The translations under genes were made by a program, and so were the position numbers. 64,000 nt of DNA from an uncultured Spirochaetales bacterium. Its GTDB lineage: Bacteria > Spirochaetota > Spirochaetia > Sphaerochaetales > Sphaerochaetaceae. Where the stretch lies: contig CAKQRI010000002.1 of NCBI GenBank assembly GCA_934271365.1, positions 62,001 through 126,000 on the forward strand, in the 5' to 3' direction. This document shows, in pieces, positions 34,156 to 42,227 of the stretch. The stretch's first letter is position 1. Each line of letters opens with the position of its first letter. The notes below the pieces were generated by a model. The model was not told the DNA's origin and did no database searches. It worked only from the letters and a program-made list of their open reading frames with translations.

Positions 34156-35929
34156 TCTTCATCAATACCGGCTCGATGGCTTTCTGATGAGGAATCGTGA
34201 TTACGGCAGATGTTCCTTCTTCAAGCTCTGACCAGATGCTGAGGCCATAGTCCTTTCCATATGATAGCTTCAGCCTTTCATCAATATTGATAAGCCCGAT
34301 TCCATTTCCGCTCTTCTCTATATCTGCATCAGGATTGAGCAGTGATTCTGCTTTCTTCTCTTCCATTCCGACTCCATTGTCATTTACATGGATTTCTATG
34401 TTTTCCCCTGCTTCAGACACGATGATGTCGATATGCCCCTTGTCCTGGAGATATTTGATTCCATGATATATTGAATTCTCGACTATTGGCTGGATTATTA
34501 GCTTTATAGTAGGGCAGTTCTTAAGGTTATCAGGAATCGAGATAGTGTAGTCGAATTTATCTTTATATCTCATCATCTGGATTTCCAGATAGCTTTTTAC
34601 GTGTGCGAGCTCTTCCTGTAGCGTGATTATGTCATGGCCTTTTGCAATTGAGATCCTAAATAGGGATGCAAGAGATGTCACTGTCTTCACGACACCTTTA
34701 TTATCCCCGTTCTCTGCTAGCCATACGACAGTCTCGAGTGTGTTATATAGGAAGTGGGGGTTGATCTTTGCCTGAAGCGCATCAAGTTCTCTCTGCCGCT
34801 TGACCTGTTCTGTATGCTTGATATCATTCATTAGCTTCTTTATCCGCTCAAGCATTATGGAGAATGAATTTGAGAGAGACATGATTTCCTTCGAGCCAAA
34901 GTTCGGTGGCGTTATATCAAAGATGCCACTCTGGACCTTTCTCATGCTCTCTTCTAGCAGTCTTATTGGCTCTGTTATATTTTTGGCAAAGTGCTGTGAT
35001 ATCACAACTGTCATCACAGAAATAAAAATATATGTCACTATGATTGTCTTATGGAATGTCTTCATCTGCTCCTTTATGACATTAAGACTCTCTGTTCCTA
35101 CAATCTTCCATCCTGTTTTTGAAATCGGTTCAATTACAATCAGGCGTTCATTCCCGCCTGATGATAATATGAAGCTTCCAGCCTCATGGCCTTTTATGCT
35201 GTCGATATCTTCTTCGAATTCATTTGAGAGGATCTGGACCATCTTTGGATGATATACCATCTCTCCATCATTTGAGATTATGTATATGTAACCAGCAGAG
35301 TAGTCAGCGAATGCATGCTCTGTGATTTCTGATATGGCAACAAGATTGAGATCTATAAGAAGTATTGCCTTTGTCTTAGCTCCAAGCTCATTTCCCCTTA
35401 TCTTTATTGGCTCTGAATATGATATGACAGAGTCTCTTACGGATATTGTGAGATTCTGTCTATGCGGGATAGAGAAGAAATACTCATCTTCATCTGCTTC
35501 TATTGCTTTCCTGAACCAGTCTTCCTGCTTGACTCCTCTGTTGCTCTGAACAACATCAGATGTTGCTAATATGATATTTCCCTCAGTATCGAAGATTCCG
35601 ATTCCAGTGATATCCTTATGGCTATCCTTCAATGCTTCAAGGCTGATTCTTACTTCAGTCTTAGAAAATGAGGAATCAGGATCTGTAATCCTCTTTGTGT
35701 ATTCAGCGACAGATATGATATCAGAGATATAGAAGTCAATATTCTTATTTACCTGGGTTATGATCTCGCTGTTTGAAGCAATGGCATTCTTCTTCAGTGA
35801 TATGCTATAAAGCTTAGCCAGTGAAAATCCTGCAAATGATATTCCCACAATTGCTACAGAGATGATTGCAAGTGCGAGAATCGTTGTGATATGAAGCGAC
35901 TTGCGTATCCTATATTTCTTCCGTCTCAT
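34148..35929 (-). CDS. YesM/LytS-type sensor histidine kinase
   Basis: 593 residues: TM helix (~15-38), extracytoplasmic sensor of Cache type (~45-290, e.g., GIGIFDTEGNIILATSDVV), second TM (~296-312), HAMP linker (SQHFAKNITEPIRLLEESMRKV), His_kinase motif INPHFLYNTLETVVW with phospho-acceptor His392, and a HATPase with DNGVGM and GIGLIN boxes. This class pairs with YesN-type regulators to sense extracellular sugars. It starts one base after the stop of its regulator. Ligand unknown. Confidence 0.93.
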   Translation of the reverse strand: MRRKKYRIRKSLHITTILALAIISVAIVGISFAGFSLAKLYSISLKKNAIASNSEIITQVNKNIDFYISDIISVAEYTKRITDPDSSFSKTEVRISLEALKDSHKDITGIGIFDTEGNIILATSDVVQSNRGVKQEDWFRKAIEADEDEYFFSIPHRQNLTISVRDSVISYSEPIKIRGNELGAKTKAILLIDLNLVAISEITEHAFADYSAGYIYIISNDGEMVYHPKMVQILSNEFEEDIDSIKGHEAGSFILSSGGNERLIVIEPISKTGWKIVGTESLNVIKEQMKTFHKTIIVTYIFISVMTVVISQHFAKNITEPIRLLEESMRKVQSGIFDITPPNFGSKEIMSLSNSFSIMLERIKKLMNDIKHTEQVKRQRELDALQAKINPHFLYNTLETVVWLAENGDNKGVVKTVTSLASLFRISIAKGHDIITLQEELAHVKSYLEIQMMRYKDKFDYTISIPDNLKNCPTIKLIIQPIVENSIYHGIKYLQDKGHIDIIVSEAGENIEIHVNDNGVGMEEKKAESLLNPDADIEKSGNGIGLINIDERLKLSYGKDYGLSIWSELEEGTSAVITIPHQKAIEPVLMKTT

Positions 35930-35930
35930 A

Positions 35931-37526
35931 TCAGACCTTGAACTGGCTCTTGTACTGAGATGGGGATATTCCTGTATTCCTGCGGAATGTGAAAGAGAAG
36001 TAGTTCGGTTCTGAGAATCCTACCTTCTCTGCAATCTCATATGTCTTATAGTCGCTGCTTCTAAGAAGCTCTTTTGCTTTCTCTATTCTTGTGTTTGTCA
36101 GGAACTGGACGAATGATATTCCCGTCTCTTTCTTGAATGTCGTAGAGAAATATGCAGGAGAGATTGATATCTCCTCGCATAGCTGCTCAAGGCCGAATAG
36201 AGGATCCGGATATTTCCGGAGTATTATCCTCTTTGCATTCTCGACGAACTTTATATGAGAGCTCTCTCTTGCTCCTGATGTCATCTTATTGGCTTTTCTT
36301 GCAACATCCTTGCAGAAGGCTACAGCTGATGCAAGGCTTGTCAGCTTTGATATTGTAATGAATATATCCTCATTCGGATCTAAAAGCTCCGAGAACTTCT
36401 TTGAGTATGCATGGCAGATCTCTATTATGATTGTGATTATATAGAGTACGGTTACCTGTAGATCTTCGTAGCTTGATGAAGATGAGAAGAAGCTGTCTAT
36501 TACTGCATCAGTCTCTGCTTCTCCTGCGAATTTTATCGCGAGTATAAGAGCTGTGCGTTCCTCTGCATAGTCTCTGCCATCATTTTCTGCTGTCTCAAAG
36601 CTTTCAATATCTGAATATCTGATTATGTTCTCTTCTGGATGGAATATTGAATAATTCAGAGCTTCAATAGCATCTTTATATGATTTTCTTAAATCTATGA
36701 TATTGCATACCGCTGATCCTATTCCTATATTTATCTTTGTGGATAGATAGTGCTCTGCGTTATCAGAGAGAAGCTTTATTGCTCTATATACCTGTTTGCG
36801 GAATGCCGCTTCCTGGTCTAGGCCTAGCTTTGTCCTGAAGATCAATATTAACTGGCCATTGAACTGGAATGAGATAGGAAGGCTCTCATCTTCTTCAAAT
36901 GTCTCTTTACATAGCTCTGATAGGGCAATCTGGCTTTGAATGCTGCCTATGCTCTCTATTACAGCAGCAGTGAACATCACAGCTCCCCTCATTGGGATGC
37001 CGAACTCATCTGCTGCTTTGAAGAGCTGCTCTGCATCTCTGTTCTTTGAAGGAAGAATAAGTGACTGCAGGAATTTATCTCTATAGAGGCTGAAGGCTTC
37101 TTTGTAGATTCCTGAAAGCTTCTTACCATCTAGAAACTTTGCCTTTTCCTCTTCTATTCTTGCTTTTATTCTGTCTAGGAGCGATGTTATTGACTCTACT
37201 GAGATAGGCTTCAGTACATATTCTGCTACTTTCAGTCTTACAGATTCCTGTGCAAATGAGAATTCATCATATCCTGAAAGCACTATGATCTCTATTGAAG
37301 ATGGATACTTCCTTCGGACTTCCTCAATGAACTCGATACCATTCATATATGGCATTTTTATATCTGTTATAATCACATCTGGAATGCTGTCTTCCATCAT
37401 GTCCAGAGCTTCTCTTCCATTTGAAGCTACAGCTGGCACATTGAATCCATGTTCATTCCATGGTGTCAGGTTCTTGATGCTGCATCTTACATTCTCTTCA
37501 TCATCTACTAACAGAATATTGTACAT
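35931..37526 (-). CDS. YesN-type response regulator (REC + AraC HTH)
   Basis: 531 residues. Receiver domain at 1-120 with LLVDDEENVR, phospho-acceptor Asp55 (VIITDIKMPYMNG) and VLKPIS; a long central region; a C-terminal AraC double HTH (CEEISISPAYFSTTFKKETGISF, YEIAEKVGFSEPNYFSFTFRRNTGISPSQYK). Partner of the kinase encoded directly downstream. Starts 2 nt after the stop of the WYL regulator. Confidence 0.95.
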   Translation of the reverse strand: MYNILLVDDEENVRCSIKNLTPWNEHGFNVPAVASNGREALDMMEDSIPDVIITDIKMPYMNGIEFIEEVRRKYPSSIEIIVLSGYDEFSFAQESVRLKVAEYVLKPISVESITSLLDRIKARIEEEKAKFLDGKKLSGIYKEAFSLYRDKFLQSLILPSKNRDAEQLFKAADEFGIPMRGAVMFTAAVIESIGSIQSQIALSELCKETFEEDESLPISFQFNGQLILIFRTKLGLDQEAAFRKQVYRAIKLLSDNAEHYLSTKINIGIGSAVCNIIDLRKSYKDAIEALNYSIFHPEENIIRYSDIESFETAENDGRDYAEERTALILAIKFAGEAETDAVIDSFFSSSSSYEDLQVTVLYIITIIIEICHAYSKKFSELLDPNEDIFITISKLTSLASAVAFCKDVARKANKMTSGARESSHIKFVENAKRIILRKYPDPLFGLEQLCEEISISPAYFSTTFKKETGISFVQFLTNTRIEKAKELLRSSDYKTYEIAEKVGFSEPNYFSFTFRRNTGISPSQYKSQFKV

Positions 37527-37528
37527 TG

Positions 37529-38494
37529 TTACCTATAAAGCTTAATAATACTATCCAGGGTGCTAATCAGTTTCCGCCTATAACTCTCTGGTTCCAAAAC
37601 TACAACACTTGTTCCACACTGGATTATCCTGAGCATCAGCTCAATAGAGTTCTCAATTTCCATATGGCAGAGCAAATCTCCCTTATCTGTTCTTTCAAAT
37701 GTAGGTTTTCCATGATTTAGAGTTGAGAATGAATTCAGAGCACTTTTTTCCTCAAGCCTTATAGTAAGAGGAATCATATCAATTGCATCATATCCAGTGG
37801 CCTTCTCTGCTTTAGTGAAAGGTTTTAGATTATCAGGAATGGTATATGTCTCATCAAGCATTCTTGCTTCTGTTATCGAAGCAATCTCTAATGTTATGAT
37901 TTCCTTCGTATGCCTCAGCCTGCCTGTGACAGTCATAGGCTTACGGCCTCCATTGTCTTCTTTGAAGCCAATGAAATATGGCGCAATCTCTATTTCCTCT
38001 TTATCTGGCTGAGTTGTAGAGATCCTTGCAATTCTTCCAGATACCCAGCAGTCAATCAGCACTTCAAGTATTGAGTTGAACTTTCCTGCTTCTGTTCTGT
38101 TGTCCTGAAGTTTCTTGTCTATGGATTCTGCAAGAGTCAGGACATTCTCGCTTATCTTAGGTGCATAAGCTCTCATGTTCATTGCCATCTTTCTCAGTCC
38201 AGAGGCAAGATGAGGATTCTGCATATCTGTGCTTGCAGCTAGTGCTTCTGCTCCCATGTTGAACGCTAGGCTCTCATATATAGATAGTTCTAAGGCAGAA
38301 CTTTCATTTTCCTTCTCTCTGATTTTAATCAGATTGTTCTCTTCATAGATATTAATATATTGAGAAAGATCTTCTACATAGCGTGAAATTGTGGATCTAT
38401 GAACGCCTAAGCGTCTTGCAATCTCAGCCCTTCTCAGTCCTTCTGGATGAGAGCGGAGTAATAATTCAAGCTGTGCAACTCTTTCGCCTTTCAA
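37529..38494 (-). CDS. WYL-type transcription regulator
   Basis: 321 residues: N-terminal HTH (LLLRSHPEGLRRAEIARRLGVHRSTISRYVEDLSQYI) and a WYL-like C-terminal sensing domain (APYFIGFKEDNGGRKPMTVTGRLRHTKEI). TTG start with AAGGAG 7 nt upstream. First gene of a three-gene unit with the YesN and YesM genes, an uncommon arrangement. Confidence 0.75.
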   Translation of the reverse strand: MKGERVAQLELLLRSHPEGLRRAEIARRLGVHRSTISRYVEDLSQYINIYEENNLIKIREKENESSALELSIYESLAFNMGAEALAASTDMQNPHLASGLRKMAMNMRAYAPKISENVLTLAESIDKKLQDNRTEAGKFNSILEVLIDCWVSGRIARISTTQPDKEEIEIAPYFIGFKEDNGGRKPMTVTGRLRHTKEIITLEIASITEARMLDETYTIPDNLKPFTKAEKATGYDAIDMIPLTIRLEEKSALNSFSTLNHGKPTFERTDKGDLLCHMEIENSIELMLRIIQCGTSVVVLEPESYRRKLISTLDSIIKLYR

Positions 38495-38520
38495 AGTGAA
38501 TCTCCTTCTGAATCTTGAAA

Positions 38521-38564
38521 ATTATAGCATAAAATGCATCAGAGTGAAGATGGAAAGCATCAGA
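38521..38564 (-). promoter_or_regulatory. WYL-operon promoter with tandem repeats
   Basis: Minus strand TTCACT (38548-38543), 16-bp spacer, TATAAT (38526-38521) preceded by TGC (extended -10). On the plus strand GCATCAGA occurs at 38536-38543 and 38557-38564, two helical turns (21 bp) apart: candidate tandem operator half-sites. Confidence 0.5.
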
Positions 38565-38565
38565 C

Positions 38566-38582
38566 TGCAACATTTTGTTGCA
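38566..38582. repeat. Inverted repeat upstream of the WYL gene
   Basis: TGCAAC-ATTTT-GTTGCA, a perfect 6-bp inverted repeat just upstream of the tandem repeats and downstream (on the minus strand) of the MATE gene's end. Could be operator or weak terminator; it lacks a T-run. Confidence 0.4.
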
Positions 38583-38622
38583 TTTTAAAATTTCTGTTTA
38601 TGAAATACTCTATAGTCTGCTC

Positions 38623-39963
38623 TTATTCTTCCTTTTTCCATTTGGCAATTTCCCTGAAATACAGGATAAGCCCGATTATCCCGGTGAATGTCTCAGAGAA
38701 TGGAAAAGCAAACCACGTCCACTTTAGGCCAAGGAATGAGAGGATATAGAAGCTTGGAATAAGGCAGAAGATCTGGCGGCAGAGTGCAAGCATAGTGCTT
38801 TTAAATGACTTTCCTATTGCCTGGAAGAAAACTGGAAGCATCAGTGAGAATACTGCAGAAATGAAGCTCAGTCCAATTGCTCTGAAGGCAGGTATACCAG
38901 CTGCAAGTACATCACTCTCTCTTGAGAATACTCGCAGAAGGGCTTCAGGAATCACATCAAAGCAGAATATTCCAACAAGCATCAGCGATGCTGCTACTAT
39001 AACAGAGTCTCTTACTGCTTTTCTGCATCTGTCATAGTTCTTTATTGTATAGTTATAGCTCAGTATCGGCACTATGCATGTTGAAAGCCCGAATAGTGGG
39101 ATGAAGAAGAATGACTGGTATTTATAGTAAAGGCCTAAGACTGTCACAGCAGCATCTGAGAAGCCTGCAAGGATCATATTGAGTATTACGATGTAGACTG
39201 ACATTGTCATCTGACTGAGTATTGTTGGATAGCCTAGCTTCAGGCTCGGGAGGGCATATTGCTTTATCTCTTTTAGAGGAGGAATCCTGCAGAATGCATC
39301 TTTTCCTGTGATTGCGGCAGAGACAAGCTGACCTAGAACTGTTGCGTATGCTGCTCCAGCGACTCCAAGCTCAGGGATCGGACCTAGTCCAAAAATCAGA
39401 ATAGGGTCCATTATTATATTCGTCATAGCTCCTAGGCTTTCTGCTATCATCGGTGTCTTCATGTTCCCTCTGGCCTGATGGATTTTTGCCCATCCGCATT
39501 CAAGGAATTGGAATATGCTTCCGATGCAGACTATATAGCCATATGTCAATGTATCCCTTATTACCTGATCACCATTTGCAGATAGTCTTGTGTAAATAGG
39601 CAGAATGACAGCAACTGATAGTGAATATATAAGCCATGCTGTGAGCTCCAGTGCATTTCCGCATCCTGCTGTTCTGTCCGCTCTTATGCTATCTTTGACT
39701 GCATATAGCTTTGACATATATGTGTTTACGCCTACTCCGATTCCAAGGGCTATTGCGGGAGCCATCCACTGTATTGGATAGATTACAGATAGTGCAGTCA
39801 ATGCACTAGGGGAATATAGACCTACAAAATAGCTATCTACAATGTTGTATAGAGCCTGGATTAGCTGTGCAATCATCACAGGTGGTGCTAGGCGTAGAAG
39901 AAGCTTTCCTATCTTTTCTCTGCCAAATGCATCTGCACCGATTGGCTGTGTTTTATCTTTCAT
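38623..39963 (-). CDS. MATE-family efflux pump
   Basis: 446 residues, 12 predicted helices, exchanging cations for drugs or metabolites. Start MKDKTQPIGADAFGREKIGKLLLRLAPPVMIAQLIQALYNIVDSYFVG is the family N-terminal signature; the second half repeats it (PTILSQMTMSVYIVILNMILAG). GAGG precedes the ATG. Substrate unknown. Confidence 0.92.
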   Translation of the reverse strand: MKDKTQPIGADAFGREKIGKLLLRLAPPVMIAQLIQALYNIVDSYFVGLYSPSALTALSVIYPIQWMAPAIALGIGVGVNTYMSKLYAVKDSIRADRTAGCGNALELTAWLIYSLSVAVILPIYTRLSANGDQVIRDTLTYGYIVCIGSIFQFLECGWAKIHQARGNMKTPMIAESLGAMTNIIMDPILIFGLGPIPELGVAGAAYATVLGQLVSAAITGKDAFCRIPPLKEIKQYALPSLKLGYPTILSQMTMSVYIVILNMILAGFSDAAVTVLGLYYKYQSFFFIPLFGLSTCIVPILSYNYTIKNYDRCRKAVRDSVIVAASLMLVGIFCFDVIPEALLRVFSRESDVLAAGIPAFRAIGLSFISAVFSLMLPVFFQAIGKSFKSTMLALCRQIFCLIPSFYILSFLGLKWTWFAFPFSETFTGIIGLILYFREIAKWKKEE

Positions 39964-40018
39964 CTGAAGTCCTCAGAGCCCTTTTATATCTTTCATATTT
40001 TTTGTAAAGAGATTCGGA

Positions 40019-40047
40019 TTGCCACTGATCATATCTTCAATCATAAT
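40019..40047 (+). promoter_or_regulatory. slyX promoter, leaderless geometry
   Basis: TTGCCA (40019-40024), 17-bp spacer, CATAAT (40042-40047), then 6 nt to the ATG. No Shine-Dalgarno. Confidence 0.6.
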
Positions 40048-40053
40048 AATGTC

Positions 40054-40257
40054 ATGGAACTTACTGAGATTGAAGCCCTGGAAGTAAAGATAAGCTATCT
40101 TGAAAGCCAGAATGCAGAGCTCAACGATGTGATTATTGAGCAGGGAAAGGATATTACTTATTTAAAGATAAAGCTCGAGCACCTAGAAAAGAAAGTGCAG
40201 GAGCTTATTGAAGAGAGCGGTGAGGCAAGGCCTAATAGAAAGCCTCCTCACTATTGA
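40054..40257 (+). CDS. slyX: SlyX-like coiled-coil protein
   Basis: 67 residues: an almost continuous heptad coiled coil (KISYLESQNAELNDVIIEQG... LEHLEKKVQEL) and the tell-tale C-terminus RKPPHY of the SlyX family. Function is not established. Its stop abuts the stop of the thioesterase gene on the other strand. Confidence 0.8.
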   Translation: MELTEIEALEVKISYLESQNAELNDVIIEQGKDITYLKIKLEHLEKKVQELIEESGEARPNRKPPHY

Positions 40258-41061
40258 TCAATCTCTCTTTTTCCATTCAGTTGATGCCTCAAAGACTGTC
40301 TCTTCATCCTCACCATTCTTTCTGATTATCCTTGAGAATATCTCTGGAGTACTGGAGGACAGTGTGCTTTTCAGGCTTGTTCTTACAAATAGCTGATCTG
40401 TAAGGAAGCACTGCTTTTCCCATTTGACATCAAAGAATGATGGCATGAAGCTATCAAGGAATTCCTTAGGAAGCGCTTCCATAATCCAGTTGATATAGCT
40501 TATGTTGTTGACGTGCCTGTTGTAGTCAGTATCGTAATATGTGACTTCGATAGGCCAGTCCTGAAGTGTCTCTCCTTCATAGTCTTCAGCTTTTGGAAAT
40601 GCTGGGAATGCTGGATCGAAATGCCTTTTATCTGCATCTGATTCAGGCAGCGCATCTTTTATGACATCTGGACGGCATGGCCTCTTTCTTGCAAGGTCCA
40701 TGATCACCCACCAGTTATCTGCCTGGAATACAGGAGAGCCATCTGCTTTATCATAGGCTCTTACAGCTCTTGGACAATATAGCCTATAGCCATCCTGACA
40801 CCAGGTTTCAAGCCTGATGATATCAGCCCAGTTCATCAGCTTATCTATATGCATCCGGGTTCTGATGATCATCCATGTCTTCTGCTCTTCATCATACAGT
40901 TTCTTGAGCCCGACTCCTTTTGCTGTTGCATGGAGCCCTCCCATTTCCTGGTTGAGTCCGAAATAGTAGCTTGGGCGGGCTTTATAGAAGCAGTCTGTCT
41001 CTGGAGATTTTATAAAGAACTCCCCGCATCCTATCTTCTCATCTTCATCTACATAGAACAT
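40258..41061 (-). CDS. Acyl-ACP thioesterase
   Basis: 267 residues with two hot-dog domains. It releases fatty acids from acyl carrier protein. Seen: MHIDKLMNWADIIRLETWCQ, DADKRHFDPAFP, and YYDTDYNRHVNNISYINWIMEALP, where the Asn-His pair (RHVNN) is the expected active-site region of the second domain. Starts 2 nt after the rsmD stop. Last gene of the nine-gene minus-strand unit. Confidence 0.85.
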   Translation of the reverse strand: MFYVDEDEKIGCGEFFIKSPETDCFYKARPSYYFGLNQEMGGLHATAKGVGLKKLYDEEQKTWMIIRTRMHIDKLMNWADIIRLETWCQDGYRLYCPRAVRAYDKADGSPVFQADNWWVIMDLARKRPCRPDVIKDALPESDADKRHFDPAFPAFPKAEDYEGETLQDWPIEVTYYDTDYNRHVNNISYINWIMEALPKEFLDSFMPSFFDVKWEKQCFLTDQLFVRTSLKSTLSSSTPEIFSRIIRKNGEDEETVFEASTEWKKRD

Positions 41062-41063
41062 AG

Positions 41064-41600
41064 TCAGTCTGCCTTATAGAAACGGACCATTGAGCGTCCA
41101 TATTTCCTTTCATCCTTGAAGGTGAAGCCTGGTACTTCTTCTGGCCAGAGCTTTTTCTCTTCCTCCGGGTAATGGATTATGAAGAGACCACCTTCCTTTA
41201 TTATCTTCTTATCTGCAATCGCTTTGAACAGCTCAACTTTTCCTTCCATGTTGAAGGGAGGATCTGCATATACTATGTCATAATGATATGGACATGAGAT
41301 TATGAATCTGTTCGCGTCCATCATGAACAGCCTCTTATCTTCTTCAACAAATGATATATTGCTCTCAATCACGCTTTTCTTGCCTCTATCCATCTCAACA
41401 AGGTGGATAGGGGAAGCCCCCCTGCTTGCTGCTTCTATTGCAACACAGCCAGAGCCTGAGAACAGGTCGAGAAAGCTCTCGCCTGTAAGATCTCCGAGAA
41501 TCGCGAAAAGGGATTCTCTCATTCTGTCCATTGCTGGCCTGATCACTCCAGGTGGGCATTTGACCTGACGCCTGCAGTATTTTCCTCCGGTAATTCTCAT
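41064..41600 (-). CDS. rsmD: 16S rRNA (guanine966-N2)-methyltransferase
   Basis: 178 residues. Start MRITGGKYCRRQVKCPPG, then RPAMDRMRESLFAIL, SAM loop DLFSGSGCVAIEA at residues 45-57, and the amino-methyltransferase motif DPPF at 113-116. Length and order match RsmD. Confidence 0.93.
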   Translation of the reverse strand: MRITGGKYCRRQVKCPPGVIRPAMDRMRESLFAILGDLTGESFLDLFSGSGCVAIEAASRGASPIHLVEMDRGKKSVIESNISFVEEDKRLFMMDANRFIISCPYHYDIVYADPPFNMEGKVELFKAIADKKIIKEGGLFIIHYPEEEKKLWPEEVPGFTFKDERKYGRSMVRFYKAD

Positions 41601-41617
41601 TATGTACCTCTATCTGA

Positions 41618-42187
41618 TCATGCTTCTTCTGGCCATAGACCAAGTTCTGGAGCTACCTCTGTCATTCCATCTATTGCAAGCTGGATGACTGAAGGAATGT
41701 CCATCCCGATCATAGCTGCACCTTTTTCAATGACTTCCCTGTTTACACCTGCCGCAAAGCCATTGGAATTCCATTTCTTTTTGACAGATTTTACGGATAT
41801 TCCCTTCATCTTCTCAGGTCTCATCAGAGCTGTTGCTGTAATAAGACCAGTGAGCTCATCGATTGTGTATAGCACTTTTTCCATATATGACTCTGGCTCA
41901 ATATCGGAGCATAAGCCCCATCCATGGGAGCATATTGCATGGATCATCTGATCTGTTGCACCTATTTCAGCTAGAAGCTCTGGAGCTTTCCTGCAGTGCT
42001 CTTCAGGGAATTTCTCCCAGTCGACATCGTGCAGAAGACCGACAACTCCCCAGAAATCTGGATCCACATTGCTTCTCTCTGCTGCTTCTCTCATCACGGC
42101 CTCAACAGCCAGTGCATGATGGAATAAGCTCTCTGATTCATTGTATTTATGCCATAGCTTTAAAGCATTCTCTCTATCTGCTGCCAT
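41618..42187 (-). CDS. HD-domain hydrolase
   Basis: 189 residues. HD metal-site motifs: FHHALAVEAVM, GLLHDVDWEKFPEEH, and ICSHGW. Family members hydrolyse nucleotides or cyclic dinucleotides; this compact one most resembles uncharacterised HDIG proteins. ATG 42187 has AGGAG 7 nt upstream; an upstream start at 42256 would overlap recG by 29 nt. In the operon between recG and rsmD. Confidence 0.8.
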   Translation of the reverse strand: MAADRENALKLWHKYNESESLFHHALAVEAVMREAAERSNVDPDFWGVVGLLHDVDWEKFPEEHCRKAPELLAEIGATDQMIHAICSHGWGLCSDIEPESYMEKVLYTIDELTGLITATALMRPEKMKGISVKSVKKKWNSNGFAAGVNREVIEKGAAMIGMDIPSVIQLAIDGMTEVAPELGLWPEEA

Positions 42188-42227
42188 ATCAATTCTCCTG
42201 CTTATTAGGATAGCATTTTGCTTTTCA

